NCBI RefSeq assembly: GCF_001625305.1
Contig: NW_017804354.1
Location: forward strand, 1,281,413-1,345,412
Reading direction: 5' to 3'
Source of the DNA: Branchiostoma belcheri
Taxonomy: Eukaryota; Chordata; Leptocardii; Amphioxiformes; Branchiostomatidae
DNA: 64,000 nucleotides
Part shown: piece after piece, positions 45,447 to 55,120 of the stretch
Layout: each line of letters starts with the position of its first letter
Position numbering within the stretch: position 1 is the first letter of the stretch
The notes under the pieces: generated by a model
The model's database searches: none
Told to the model about the DNA's origin: nothing
The model's input: only the letters and a program-made list of their open reading frames with translations
Program-made: the position numbers and the translations under genes

Positions 45447-46217
45447 TCGCGTTCAAGAGACAGGCGTCAAAAGAAAGGTAAGACAGGACGCACTCGTACC
45501 ATAAATGATGCTAGCTCCGCTCGTGTTAAGATAGAATGGCCACAAGAAAGGGCTCATTTCCCTGGCTACGGAAAAAATGGTGGCGTGACTTATGATGAAC
45601 TAACATTACCGATGTTTGTACATGGTTATGTAAAGAATGTGATCGAGTCTCATTGTCACAAAGTTCCCCGTGTGGTCGAGGACAAGTTATGTCATCTGTC
45701 AGACTTGATGTTTGATGCGGTTTACCATGATTGGGTCACGGTTAGAGAGCTACATGCAGCGGTTTTGTACGGGTTGGAGCACGAGACGGTGACTTGGTCT
45801 GATTCCGACATGTTGGACACAATCAGGGACAGACATTATCGTACACAGGGTGGTGTTGCAACCGGGAGTGCTCAGGGGGCGGAGCCACGGACGGGTAAGC
45901 CACCCTCACGTGATACAGTAGGCACTTCTAGACCGCGTTATTGTGGCGGTTTTCAGTCAGGATCATGTTCCCTGCCATCCGGGCACTGGAGTGCGAGATG
46001 GAATAGTAACGTGCTACATGTCTGCAGCGCTTGCCTGGTGTACCGCCACACCCAGGAGCCACATCCCCGAGACCGCTGCCCCTACAACGAAGCATCCTTT
46101 CGTGCCGCTCAGGCAAGAGCTGGTGGAAGAGCCTCCGTCACTCCCTCCGTACAGGGCGGTGCGAGCAGCGCACCCAGACAAGGCGATCGAGTTACACAGG
46201 GTGGTGTCGGCGTGTGA
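45447..46217 (+). CDS. Ngaro Gag-like protein, C-terminal part after the gap
   Basis: Open from the gap edge to a TGA at 46215-46217. It reads [20 protein letters not shown] and ends with a zinc-finger-like cluster near 45945-46085: [16 protein letters not shown], then [12 protein letters not shown], then CPYN. Clusters of the type C-x5-C-x-x-x-x-H and C-x2-C-x-H-x-x-C close the Gag-like ORF of DIRS and Ngaro elements. It overlaps the RT ORF by about 270 bp in another frame, so the polymerase is probably made by frameshift or internal initiation. Confidence 0.75.
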   Translation, partial: SRSRDRRQKKGKTGRTRTINDASSARVKIEWPQERAHFPGYGKNGGVTYDELTLPMFVHGYVKNVIESHCHKVPRVVEDKLCHLSDLMFDAVYHDWVTVRELHAAVLYGLEHETVTWSDSDMLDTIRDRHYRTQGGVATGSAQGAEPRTGKPPSRDTVGTSRPRYCGGFQSGSCSLPSGHWSARWNSNVLHVCSACLVYRHTQEPHPRDRCPYNEASFRAAQARAGGRASVTPSVQGGASSAPRQGDRVTQGGVGV

Positions 46218-47856
46218 AGGACATAACTTTGTTGGCGCACGTGTTCCAGTGGAGTCGGCTTTGAAAATCGATACATGGAGAGAACTACTAGTGGACTATG
46301 AAGACAGACGTATTGTTGATTTCTTAGCATTCGGGTGGCCGATTAATGTGGAGCCGGAATTGTATCAACGCCCGGTCGACGTATCCTTTCAGAATCATTA
46401 CTCAGCTAGACATTATGCGGGACATGTAGATGCGTTTATTTCCAAAGAACTTAGTTTGGGTGCCATAGCCGGACCATTTGATTCGAATCCTTTTTCGTTC
46501 CCGGCGGTGCCGATTCCGTTACAGACAGTAGAGAAGAGAGACAGTATAGAGAGAAGAGTTGTAGTAGACTGCAGTTTTCCGGCAGGTTTCTCTATTAATG
46601 ATGCTGTTCCCAAGGATTATTATTTAGGACAGGAGTTTAAGTTGACCTACCCCTCCGTGGATACATTGTCGCATATGATATTAGACAAGGGGCGTGGCTG
46701 TTTATTATACAAGACGGACTTGAAACGAGCGTATAGACAAATTCCGGTTGATCCCAAAGACTACAAGTATTTGTGTTACTGTTGGAGGAACAAGTGGTAT
46801 GTTGATACAAGGTGCCCTTTTGGCCTTCGTTCTAGTGCTTTTATTTGTCAGTCAACCACCTCTGCAGTCACGTTCATACAACAAAAGAAAGGTTATTCAA
46901 TTTGCAATTATCTAGATGATTTTGGGGGAGCAGAGTACCCTCAAGTCGCGATGGAGGCCTTCAACAGTTTGCAGGGAACATTACACAGCCTGGGGTTGGA
47001 AGAGTCGGTTGAAAAAGCGGTGGAGCCTACGACCTGCATGACATTTCTAGGGACTGAGTTTGATACCGTAGCGATGGTGAAGCGAGTCCCACAGTTTCGG
47101 TTGGAGGAAGTGAGACTGTTACTTGACGCGTGGATTGACAAGAAGAAAGCTTTGAAACGCGAGCTTCAGTCACTGATTGGGAAACTGGTATTCGTGTCTG
47201 CGTGCGTGGCACCTGGACGTCTTTTCATTTCGCGCATGTTGGAAGTACTACGAAGTGTCCGCAGGAGTCATCATAGAATTCGGTTGTCTCGTGACTTTAA
47301 GCTGGATGTGCGTTGGTGGCGACGTTTTATGACCTTGTTCAATGGAGTCTCACTATTGACTCCGGACATCTATTGTGCACCGGATGAAGTTGTGGCCACG
47401 GATGCGTGTCTGACAGGGTGCGGGGGAATCTGTAATGGTGAGTTCTTTCACTCCAGGTTCCCGACTGCTGTTCTCGAACAATATGGAGCTAAAATACATG
47501 TCTTGGAGATGCTGACGATTGTGGTAGCGGCCAGGAAGTGGGGACCAGGCTGGAGAGGGTCCAGAATCGTGATCAACTGTGACAATATGGCGTGTGTTTA
47601 TGTGTTGAATTCGGGACGTTCAAGAGACAAGGATTTGCTTCATAGTGCGAGAGAACTTTGGCTGATCGCGGCATCGTGCGATTTCGTCTTACGGGCAGAG
47701 CATATTCAAGGACGGGAGAACCGAGTCGCCGACCACTTGTCGCGATGGCATCTCTCATCGAAACATGCTGAACAGTTTCACATCTTGACAGAGGATGTGG
47801 ACACGATAGAAATACCGGTATTTCAGGAAGATTTCGTCCTGGATTGCCCTTACTGA
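45943..47856 (+). CDS. Ngaro reverse transcriptase-RNase H polyprotein
   Basis: Intact open frame of about 637 codons. RT motifs: [47 protein letters not shown], and the catalytic YLDD in [11 protein letters not shown], followed by TFLGTEFD. RNase H motifs: [34 protein letters not shown] and [15 protein letters not shown]. It copies element RNA into DNA and degrades the template. The 5' end of the frame overlaps Gag and is probably not translated as its own start. It terminates at a single TGA (47854-47856), after which the same frame continues into the recombinase. Confidence 0.92.
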   Translation: MAVFSQDHVPCHPGTGVRDGIVTCYMSAALAWCTATPRSHIPETAAPTTKHPFVPLRQELVEEPPSLPPYRAVRAAHPDKAIELHRVVSACEGHNFVGARVPVESALKIDTWRELLVDYEDRRIVDFLAFGWPINVEPELYQRPVDVSFQNHYSARHYAGHVDAFISKELSLGAIAGPFDSNPFSFPAVPIPLQTVEKRDSIERRVVVDCSFPAGFSINDAVPKDYYLGQEFKLTYPSVDTLSHMILDKGRGCLLYKTDLKRAYRQIPVDPKDYKYLCYCWRNKWYVDTRCPFGLRSSAFICQSTTSAVTFIQQKKGYSICNYLDDFGGAEYPQVAMEAFNSLQGTLHSLGLEESVEKAVEPTTCMTFLGTEFDTVAMVKRVPQFRLEEVRLLLDAWIDKKKALKRELQSLIGKLVFVSACVAPGRLFISRMLEVLRSVRRSHHRIRLSRDFKLDVRWWRRFMTLFNGVSLLTPDIYCAPDEVVATDACLTGCGGICNGEFFHSRFPTAVLEQYGAKIHVLEMLTIVVAARKWGPGWRGSRIVINCDNMACVYVLNSGRSRDKDLLHSARELWLIAASCDFVLRAEHIQGRENRVADHLSRWHLSSKHAEQFHILTEDVDTIEIPVFQEDFVLDCPY

Positions 47857-47871
47857 CAGTTTGCTTTCTTT

Positions 47872-48867
47872 GTGTTTTATGTTGCAGCTGAGACAGACCT
47901 GAGCTACTTGCGAGAACAGGCACGTCGGACAAAATTTGCTGCCTTCGCGGAAGGAACTTGGTCAAATCTTAGAACACAGTTGAGGACTTATCTTTTGTTT
48001 TGTACATTTTATGATATAACTGCCTTTCCAGCCACCTTGGACACACTAGAGACGTTTTCTCAGTTTTTAAGTCGTTCTTTCAGAGCACCGGGGTCAATTG
48101 CAAATTATATTAGCGGTCTTAAGACCTTGCACACATTGTTCGGCTGGGACACTGCCGCGTTTGATTCACCGGACTTGGGACTACTGAAACGGGGATTCAG
48201 CAAGCGAATGCAGCATACACCTCATCAGAAATTGCCGTTCACTCCATCAGTGTTGCACAGGATTTATGAACAATTGGACATTTCAGTTCCTTTTGAAGCA
48301 ACGATTTGGACTATTGTATTGTTAAGTTTCTTTACTTTCCAGCGGAAGTCGAACTTCTTAGCTAAGAGTACATTTGATCCTACTAAGCAGTTCATGCTGA
48401 GAGATTTTGTGGTACACAGAGGAGTATTGTTAGTCAGAATAAGGTGGTCAAAAACACTGCAATGTGCTGAACGTGTCTTGTATGTACCAGTGCTTGAGAT
48501 ACCGAACTCGCCGTTATGTCCTGTGACTGCATTTCGCAATATGGTTAGTCTCAATACGAATAGGAACACAGAGGCTGCGTTTGTAAAGCCCTACAAATCT
48601 ACCTTTGTACCGTTAACTCAGAATGTGTTTGACAGAGAGTTTAAGAGAATTCTAGTTAGAGCTGGTTTGGATCCCAGATGTTATTCATTGCATAGTGGCC
48701 GTCGCGGAGGTGCGTCATTTGCCTTCCACGCAGGTGTACCAGTTGATCTTATTCGTATTCAAGGTGACTGGAAGTCAGATGCTTATTTACTATACCTGAA
48801 GGTTCCGTTGGAAAAACGTTTAGAACTCTGTGCTAGGATGGTGCATCAGATCCGCACAACTTACTAG
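47872..48867 (+). CDS. Ngaro tyrosine recombinase
   Basis: Open frame of about 331 codons with a SAM-like N-terminal part (SNLRTQLRTYLLFCTFYD, PGSIANYISGLKTLH) and a catalytic part. The catalytic part has the first Arg in FFTFQRKSNFLAKS, H-x-x-R in HSGRRGGASFAFHAG, a W in GDWKSDAYL, and the Tyr nucleophile a few residues later (YLLYLKVP). It integrates the circular cDNA without target duplication. No ATG opens the frame: the first codon after the upstream TGA region is non-AUG. It is in the same frame as RT-RNase H, and a splice-acceptor-like TTATGTTGCAG lies at 47877-47887. Read-through, reinitiation or splicing must make it. Confidence 0.9.
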   Translation: MFYVAAETDLSYLREQARRTKFAAFAEGTWSNLRTQLRTYLLFCTFYDITAFPATLDTLETFSQFLSRSFRAPGSIANYISGLKTLHTLFGWDTAAFDSPDLGLLKRGFSKRMQHTPHQKLPFTPSVLHRIYEQLDISVPFEATIWTIVLLSFFTFQRKSNFLAKSTFDPTKQFMLRDFVVHRGVLLVRIRWSKTLQCAERVLYVPVLEIPNSPLCPVTAFRNMVSLNTNRNTEAAFVKPYKSTFVPLTQNVFDREFKRILVRAGLDPRCYSLHSGRRGGASFAFHAGVPVDLIRIQGDWKSDAYLLYLKVPLEKRLELCARMVHQIRTTY

Positions 48868-48995
48868 TAGCTATATTGTGTTTAATGTTGATTGCAATGT
48901 TGTTTTAAGTTGGTTGTGGTATGGGGGAGGTTATTTTGTTTGTTTCTTTCGTTGTGGGTCATTTTCTTTTCTTTTGCAGTTTGGCCTTCTTATTT

Positions 48996-49813
48996 TGGCG
49001 TTTTGTTTTGGAAAGCAATTAAACTTTCCCATTTCAGGCCACTCCTGCTTGTTCTATCTTGATTGTTAGATAATTTGGGAAAAATTGTCCGCATGAAAAT
49101 TTTTCGTAATTAGAAACAACTAAAAGATTTCGTTCGGCCCACAAACCACGTGACCGCTCCCCCCGTGACCTTCGAACTTTCTCAGTTTGTTCTGTTTTGG
49201 GGGGAGACGGTTCATGTTTTCGGTCCGCTCCGCTTGAATTTCGACCCACCACCTCCCCATCACCACCTTAGCTATAGTGATAGTATATATACTGGTACGA
49301 GGTTAACTGTGGATAAGTTTGATATATGGTTACTAGTACTTGAATGTTCCTTGAACTTACTGAATGGCGTTTTGTTTTGGAAAGCAATTAAACTTTCCCA
49401 TTTCAGGCCACTCCTGCTTGTTCTATCTTGATTGTTAGATAATTTGGGAAAAATTGTCCGCATGAAAATTTTTCGTAATTAGAAACAACTAAAAGATTTC
49501 GTTCGGCCCACAAACCACGTGACCGCTCCCCCCGTGACCTTCGAACTTTCTCAGTTTGTTCTGTTTTTGGGGGAGACGGTTCATGTTTTCGGTCCGCTCC
49601 GTTTGAATTTCGACCCACCACCTCCCCATCACCACCTTAGCTATAGTGATAGTATATCTACTGGTACGAGGTTAACTGTGGATAAGTTTGATATATGGTT
49701 ACTAGTACTTGAATGTTCCTTGAACTTACTGAATGGCGTTTTGTTTTGGAAAGCAATTAAACTTTCCCATTTCAGGCCACTCCTGCTTGTTCTATCTTGA
49801 TTGTTAGATAATT
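48996..49813 (+). repeat. Ngaro 3' repeat block: B1 and two tandem A-spacer-B units
   Basis: B1 (80 bp, starts TGGCGTTTTGTTTTGG, ends TTGTTAGATAATT) is followed by two 369-bp units, A2-spacer-B2 and A3-spacer-B3. A standard Ngaro end has one unit, so the second is an extra tandem copy. The two units differ at only a few bases. Confidence 0.93.
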
Positions 49814-49995
49814 ATCTGCCAATCTGCATCCAGTCCTGTAAAGTTGCAATGTATGCTGACGACACCATACTTCTCTGCCCTCAGTCTTCATACAATCGAA
49901 CATACTATCCAAAGTGATTTAGTCAGAGTCTCACAGTGGTTTTCCGCAAACAAACTTTCCTTAAACCCAACTATATGTCATTCAGATGGTGGCTG
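49814..49995 (+). pseudogene. LINE reverse transcriptase, right part
   Basis: Resumes as DLPICIQSC then KVAMYADDTILLC, with the catalytic YADD at 49853-49864. After a shift it reads DLVRVSQWFSANKLSLNPT. It stops matching a LINE after about 49990. Confidence 0.85.
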
Positions 49996-50228
49996 AATTT
50001 AATAGAAACAGTTGCAACTCTCAGTTAACAATTGTCACCGATTACTGATTTTCTATTACCAGAGCATCAAGACACTGTTAAATGAGCAGATGGAATCTGT
50101 ATCCACATATATAAGAAATATAATCATTCCTAACTGGTATACTCTTGATGTAGGTCTTTTCAATTTGTTAGGTAAAGGCTTAATACTAGAATTCATATAC
50201 ATTGAACTATTTTTTTTAACTTTCAGAT

Positions 50229-51175
50229 TCCCAACAAGTGGCTGCAAAACAGAAGAATCTCTTTCAACCTGTGGGGAAAGGCACCAAGAGTCAGACGTTG
50301 TCAAGAGAACCAACCTAGCCAAGGTCCTTCGACAAGCTGTGCCAGAGGCTGGACTTTTCACAGCCTTGGAGGCACAACCCCACCAGGAACAGGCTGGCGT
50401 TACATCTGCACAGCCTCGAACTCCCCAGTCCCTCTCTATGGATGTATTGGCTAGGCCATACACCTCTGCTACCCATTAACTTCCTCATCATAAGTAAGGA
50501 TGATGTAGAAGTTCTGGAAAAGGCAACCAGGGCTCAGAGCAACTCCCCAATCTGGAGCATGGCTCGCCGTGGACGGATCACTGCATCAAATTTCTACAGC
50601 GTGTACACGTAAGTCAAAACAATCAAAGCAAAGCCTGGCACACCAACAGACGTCCTTCTGACAAAAATAATGGGCTACACTCGTGTTAGTGAGAGTATAC
50701 TTGCTTTAAAGTATGGACGAGAGATGGAGGACGAAGCAAAGAATTCTCTGAGAATTTTTCCAGTGAGCATGAAGGTGCACCCAGATGAGACTATCAGAGC
50801 ACAAGGTGATTCACCTGATGTCAAGTTCAGCTGCAAGTGCCATGAGGAAGTAGTAGTAGAGCTGAAGTGTCCCTGACCTGTAAGGATACTGCGCCAAATG
50901 CCAACATTCTTAGCTATCTGTATGAAAGTCCTGATGGAGTTAAGCTCAAACAGAACCATGCCTACTATGCACAGTGTCAGGGACAGATGGCTCTGACAGG
51001 GTGTACGTCATGTATATTCTATGTGTATAGCAGTCAGAGAAGAGTTCCTGGACCGACTCCTGGAAAACATAAGGGCACGATTCCCCGTAAAGACCTGCTG
51101 GATGCCATGAAGGTCTGTATACATTGGAAAAAAAATATGTACGTTAGTGCACCACATTTCCAGTGTTAAGCAATT
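50229..51175 (+). pseudogene. YqaJ-type viral recombinase nuclease gene, decayed
   Basis: Exon 1 (acceptor AACTTTCAG at 50220-50228) reads TNLAKVLRQAVPEAGLFTAL. After a shift near 50475 it reads SKDDVEVLEKATRAQSNSPI and RRGRITASNFYSV, with donor GTAAGTC. The second exon reads ILALKYGREMEDEA and DSPDVKFSCKCHE, then VVVELKCP, where the D and ExK of a PD-(D/E)xK nuclease are visible. A one-base shift at about 50876 then leads to ILSYLYESPDGVKLKQNH and YYAQCQGQMALTGCTSC. The order GRITAS, YG-x-x-ME, ELKCP, H-x-YY-x-Q-x-QGQM is that of the YqaJ family, an exonuclease fold common in eukaryotic mobile elements. Two shifts make the copy non-functional as read. Confidence 0.78.
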
Positions 51176-51239
51176 TGCTGCACTATATGTCAAAATAGCT
51201 TATGTATATTCTAAATAGCATTCACTTGTTGCAGGTCTT

Positions 51240-51532
51240 TGAACCAGCCTGGGGACAACCAAGCCTTAGCATACTGGGGTTGACGGGAGCTGGCCACGCT
51301 TCTGGATCATTATGCCGAGCAAAAGGCCACGAGGGATGGCAACCTGTGCGACGGCTACGTGGAAAGATGTATGTGTGAAAGCCAATTTGTGGCTTTCAAG
51401 CAGATGGTGTCCGCGAGGTTTAGGGGTGAGGAAAGGGAGGATGACGACGGCCAGGTGTACTTCCACCACTACCGGCCGACCGAGTTGCCTTTGGTGGCAA
51501 CAATGTGGAGAACCAGCAGATCTATGGTGGTA
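51240..51532 (+). pseudogene. hAT-transposase-like C-terminal exon fragment
   Basis: After an acceptor (TTGTTGCAG, AG at 51234-51235) one frame reads ELATLLDHYAEQKATRDGNL, CESQFVAFKQM, then QVYFHHYRPTELPLVATMW, to a GTAAGT donor-like site at 51531. The phrase Y-x-P-TELP-LVATMW resembles the region before the C-terminal dimerisation domain of hAT-like transposase proteins. Only a fragment is present; family assignment is from memory of such proteins and uncertain. Confidence 0.4.
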
Positions 51533-51680
51533 AGTGAATTTCTTCTATTCCTTTTTGCATTCAATCTTTCCCAATGCAGGTGTATAAACTGAAGTGCTAT
51601 TGATTGTATTGACCAATTGCTTGTTTTCCTGTCAGCATCTGAACCTGAACCTGTCTGAACCTGAGGTGGCAGACCTTGAC

Positions 51681-52046
51681 AGCTAGGAATTATTTTTAGT
51701 GAGTACACACCCAGTATTTGATGTGAGGCGTAGCCGCGCGCTCGCGGCTGACATCTAAGAAAATAAAACATGTATGTGACATTTCAGAAGTAGTTTCAAA
51801 CGTTCAGCATCTGCTCTGTTCTTAACCAATAGAAATAGAAATAAAGGATGTACCTGGCCATCCTCTCTCTATATATTTCCTCTTTCTCCAAAGATAAAAA
51901 GGTGGCCGTAATCCACCTCAAAATGCAGGAAATAGCGTTTCAGAGAGTTCAAATTTCAACATTTTTCGGGGGAGGATACCGGCGCGAGCGCGCGGCTCCG
52001 CCGCACATCAAATACTGGGTGTACTCACTAAAAATCATTCCTAGCT
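51681..52046. mobile_element. MITE with about 60-bp terminal inverted repeats
   Basis: The left end AGCTAGGAATTATTTTTAGT and the right end ACTAAAAATCATTCCTAGCT are inverted matches. The similarity runs inward through GAGTACACCCAGTATTTGATG to a GC-rich GAGCCGCGCGCTCGCG block. The 366-bp element has no coding capacity. I could not settle the target duplication because the flanks are themselves CTAG-rich. Confidence 0.8.
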
Positions 52047-52199
52047 AAAAGCCTGCTAGCAGACATGGCAGTGTCAAGGTCAATATAGAGTTTGACAGTA
52101 GCTACTGGGAGGGCATGTGTTCTGCTCTGGACTACTTCTTTGAAGAACATGTTTCCTCCTGAGCTGCTCACAGGTAACCTAAAGGCGCAGATTGATGGT

Positions 52200-52520
52200 G
52201 AAATATGCTAGTCAAGTAGCAGGTACAAGCCAGTCTAGTTCTAGTGAAGATGCTAGTCAAGTAGCAGGCACAAGCCAGTCTAGTTCTAGTGAAGATGCTA
52301 GTCAAGTAGCAGGCACAAGCCAGCCTAGTTCTAGTGAAGATGCTAGTCAAGTAGCAGGCACAAGCCAGCCTAGTTCTAGTGAAGATGCTAGTCATGTAGC
52401 AGGCACAAGCCAGTCTAGTTCTAGTGAAGATGCTAGTCAAGTAGCAGGCACACGACAGTCTAGTTGTAGTAAAGATGCTAGTCAAGTAGCAGGCACAAGC
52501 CAGTCTAGTTCTAGTAATGG
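52200..52520 (+). repeat. 45-bp minisatellite, seven copies
   Basis: The unit GATGCTAGTCAAGTAGCAGG plus 25 bases encodes DASQVAGTSQSSSSE. It is independent in sequence from the 45-bp array at 8165. Confidence 0.93.
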
Positions 52521-52735
52521 CCACAGTAGTCAGGCTGCATCAGCACCGGCCCCTGTCATATGCCCTACATGTGCAAAACCATGCCTTGACAATTTCAAGA
52601 GGTTCAGTGACGGCAGTGAGGGGTGTGATGTCTGTGACAGGTGGTATCACTTCAAATGTGTGGGTCTATAGAATTCCCAGCAGGTGAAAAAACTACCTAC
52701 CACCTGAAGTGTCCTAACTGTATCTAAACAAAGCC
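52200..52735 (+). pseudogene. PHD-finger coding segment with 45-bp repeats, decayed
   Basis: Seven copies of a 15-residue repeat DASQVAGTSQSSSSE precede a PHD finger: CPTCAKPC, then EGCDVCDRWYHFKCVGL. An in-frame TAG follows at 52669-52671. The reading resumes NSQQVKKLPTT and, after a shift, closes with LKCPNCI and a stop. The C4-H-C3 pattern (C-x2-C, C, CD-x-CD-x-W-x-H-x2-C, C-x2-C) is complete if both breaks are ignored, so the finger was intact until recently. PHD fingers bind histone tails. It follows the YqaJ exons on the same strand and may have been one gene. Confidence 0.6.
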
Positions 52736-52743
52736 ACGGTGGC

Positions 52744-53031
52744 TTGTGGTATCTACCACTATCGTGCAAGGTTTGGAACAAACTCATCGAGTTCGTGAAG
52801 AAGTGGCAGGAGGGACGCATCAGAAAGCAGCCCAAACAGGGCAGGCAGCTGAAAGCCTGTCACCTCAGGTTCCTGGATAAAAGAGACGATGAGGACAAGA
52901 TGACCGTGCTCCAGCGGCTCATAGACGGGGAGCTGGAGTGCAGCTTTGATAAGAAGGCATTTAACGTATACTTTAGGGTGAAGTTTAGATTCCCTGTGTT
53001 GCTCGAGCGCGAGCTGGGCAGGCACGATTAG
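52744..53031 (+). pseudogene. unrecognised basic, helical coding segment
   Basis: Reads KVWNKLIEFVKKWQEGRIRK, then LKACHLRFLDKRDDEDKMTV, then LQRLIDGELECSFDKKAF, ending at a TAG. Amphipathic and charged. Directly downstream of the PHD segment in another frame. Not assigned to a family. Confidence 0.35.
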
Positions 53032-53034
53032 GTT

Positions 53035-53479
53035 TCTTGATCGCCTTCTGCAATGGCTACGTGGCACTCTTCTTGCAGAAGAGGAAGAACGATCAATTCA
53101 GAGAGGCTCACTGGTCTTGCATCGCACAAACGGACAACACCTCCTGCCCCGTCGCCATCTTACGCCGCTTCCTACGAGCCTCGCAGTCTACAGGACACGT
53201 AAAGCTCTTCCGCAGAGTGGCCAACATCCGCGGTACCCAGTCTCTTCGCCAGGAGCCGATGTCTCGCGCGCCCACGAAAAGGTCCTTCATATGCTGAACG
53301 CCATAGGCCTGGACGCTCGCAAGTACGGCCTTCACAGTCTACGTTCAGGTGGTGCTAGCACAGCCGCAGCCATGGGAGTCCCCGATCGGCTCATCGCTCA
53401 TCACGGTGGTTGGCGCAGCACGGAAGCTCGAGAGAGTTACATCCTGGAGTCCAAGTCTTCCGTCCTCGGCGTTTCCTGA
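53035..53479 (+). pseudogene. tyrosine recombinase, C-terminal half
   Basis: One frame reads LFLQKRKNDQFREAHWSCIA and CPVAILRRFLRAS. After a shift near 53250 it reads SRAHEKVLHMLNAIGLDARK, then HSLRSGGAS, VPDRLIAHHGGW and ARESYILES. K-x-DQFREG-like, H-x-x-R, H-x-GGW and Y give the catalytic Lys, His-Arg, Trp and Tyr positions of a Crypton/DIRS-type tyrosine recombinase. The first catalytic Arg part is missing here and is found inverted at 53745-53932. Confidence 0.75.
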
Positions 53480-53744
53480 TCCCTTGGCCTCTAAGCCTTC
53501 TCCCTTCCCCACTCCCCACATGACTAATTCTCTACTTTTCTTTTCGTGACGGTGGCGACTAACTAATATTGTGTGTTGTGTACATAGACAGGAAGTGGGC
53601 TTCTCTTCGGAGCTTGCGAAGAAGAGAAATTCCACTTTCTGTCGGAGTACACGATTACCCCCTACCCCTCTCTTAATTACTTCCATCCCTTCTCCCCTCT
53701 CGTCCTTCCCTATCTCCCCGCAGTCCGCCATTCGTAGCCCCGTC

Positions 53745-53932
53745 AGTCTGTGTGCGATGTCGTCTACGTGCAGCTGTGTCAGGTCGTCCCAACGTAGGAA
53801 TCCAGAGAAGCTGAGTTCAATCAAGCACAGAGGTTGTAGGTTGTCTAGGCTAGTGATAGGTGTCAAGAAGGTGGAACAGAGGTTGTGAATGTCCCGAGAG
53901 ATCCCTATGGGGTGTCTTTGGAGTTGCAGCAT
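53745..53932 (-). pseudogene. tyrosine recombinase, N-terminal catalytic part, inverted
   Basis: The minus strand reads PITSLDNLQPLCLIELSFSG and GFLRWDDLTQLHVDDIAHRL. GFLRWDDL-x-x-L-x-x-DDI carries the first catalytic Arg and normally sits just upstream of the KRKNDQF segment found on the plus strand at 53072. The two halves are complementary parts of one recombinase now in opposite orientation, about 0.27 kb apart. Confidence 0.65.
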
Positions 53933-54535
53933 AACTTCCTGATTGACAAGTTATGTGTACCTACCTTCACAAATACATGTATCTTTATCTTTAAATATTT
54001 ATACAGAATACTTACGTGCCTGACTCTTGTTCTTGCCCTTCATAGGAGCTTTCTGGTCTTTATAATGCCAGGGGGAGAAGTAGAAGAGGGGGACAGGCAT
54101 ACACAAGAGGAAGACAGCCTCCCTCTTGTGAGGACATGGAGATCCAGTTCTATCTCTTAGAGAAATACTTAGACAAAACACCGCTCCCGTCAGAAGGGGG
54201 TGGCTACGTAGCTGCGGGGTTAGGACCGCAGACAGTGGCCATTAAAAGAACAATGGACCACAAACAGGTCAGTCCCTTCCAAGTCAGCCAAAGTTACCAT
54301 AGTTTTCGGTAACAGCTGCTTTTCAGTGCAAGCAGCTTAAATTTGGAATCAAGTTTATATATTGTAGGGTCATGTCATGTCGGGTCATTTTTTACATAAA
54401 TGCACCGGTGCAGGTATGCAGAAAAACGTATTTCGAGCCCTGCTTTTCTTCCTCTTTCTCCTCCTATAATCCTCCTGTAGTTTTTACATGATCCTCTTAA
54501 CTTTTTTTATCTTAAACAAAGGTTTTAATTATTTC
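53933..54535 (+). other. possible exon scraps
   Basis: Between an acceptor-like CTTTCTGGTCTTTATAATGC and a GTCAGT donor-like site at about 54269, one frame reads CEDMEIQFYLLEKYLDKTPL and GYVAAGLGPQTVAIKRTMDH. No family was recognised. The rest is AT-rich. Confidence 0.25.
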
Positions 54536-54537
54536 AG

Positions 54538-54782
54538 GTGGAGTTGAATCTCTTTGAGGCGTATCCGCGGTTGCGGGAGTTGGAGGGGGGGGGGGGGTTG
54601 GCTGTTAAAGAAAGCTGTGGGGTCTGGGCCAAAGGCCAGACCCCTAGTTTTCGCCGCAGCATCCCAGGCTGGCTATCCTGGGGAGTGGTTTCGGCAGAAC
54701 TGGAAGGCAAAATCGGCGAAACTTTACATTGTGCCGATGCAGTCGGTACTGTCGACGGAACCCCTCCCAGTAACAGCCCAGG
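54538..54782 (+). other. unrecognised coding exon candidate
   Basis: After an acceptor (ATTATTTCAG, AG at 54536-54537) the frame reads WLLKKAVGSGPKARPLVFAA, then SQAGYPGEWFRQNWKAKSAK and YIVPMQSVLSTEPLPVTAQ, ending at a GTAATA donor-like site at 54782. The text is non-repetitive and protein-like. A poly-G run (54586-54597) upstream could hide an indel. Family not recognised. Confidence 0.35.
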
Positions 54783-54939
54783 TAATATGTTGACTAATTT
54801 GTTGTACAAATTACGCAAATCAATACCTACTTTGCATTATTGTGTTAAAGTTTGCAGTTGGTCAATAGCCTGATGTCAACCCACATAAACAAAGGCAGCT
54901 GTTCCTGTTACTGACACCAGCAGACTTTTGATTTTATTA

Positions 54940-54956
54940 GGCCACACCATTTATGT
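54940..54956 (+). mobile_element. terminal scrap of the Harbinger-like MITE
   Basis: TTAGGCCACACCATTTA matches the first bases of the MITE family at 2849, including the TTA flank, then diverges. Confidence 0.45.
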
Positions 54957-55120
54957 ACGCATTGTTTTGGCCTGATCAATATATATTTCTAAATGATAGA
55001 GATTTTGAAAAACGCATTGTTTTTCAAAATACATATTGTTTATAAAAGTTCTTCTTAAGCATATATGTTTTAGGATTGTATGTATTTACTATACATATAA
55101 CACATTCCCAACTAAAACGA

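Larger units (their letters stand above)
44635..49813 (+). mobile_element. Ngaro-type tyrosine-recombinase retrotransposon (5,179 bp)
   Basis: The element has split direct repeats and no target duplication. Order: A1 (44635-44803), Gag-like ORF, RT-RNase H, tyrosine recombinase, B1 (48996-49075), then two tandem 369-bp units each made of A, a spacer and B (A at 49076-49244 and 49445-49613; B at 49365-49444 and 49734-49813). Removing it joins AATG to ATCTGCC and restores the LINE reading FITYINDLPICIQ exactly. Split repeats, lack of a target duplication and a recombinase instead of an integrase define the DIRS order; absence of a methyltransferase domain between RNase H and recombinase favours Ngaro. 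A1 and the last A copy are identical, so it is young. Confidence 0.9.

Noticed and set aside
52168..52524. Minus-strand TRTRLACACYLTSIF repeat frame
   Set aside because: Antisense of the 45-bp repeat preceding the PHD finger.
53345..53932. Single 195-codon minus-strand protein
   Set aside because: Its 3' half is antisense of the plus-strand recombinase; only 53745-53932 carries real motif content.
54534..54873. Three overlapping frames proposed as separate genes
   Set aside because: They are alternative frames of one exon candidate around a poly-G run; only the reading with a splice context was kept.
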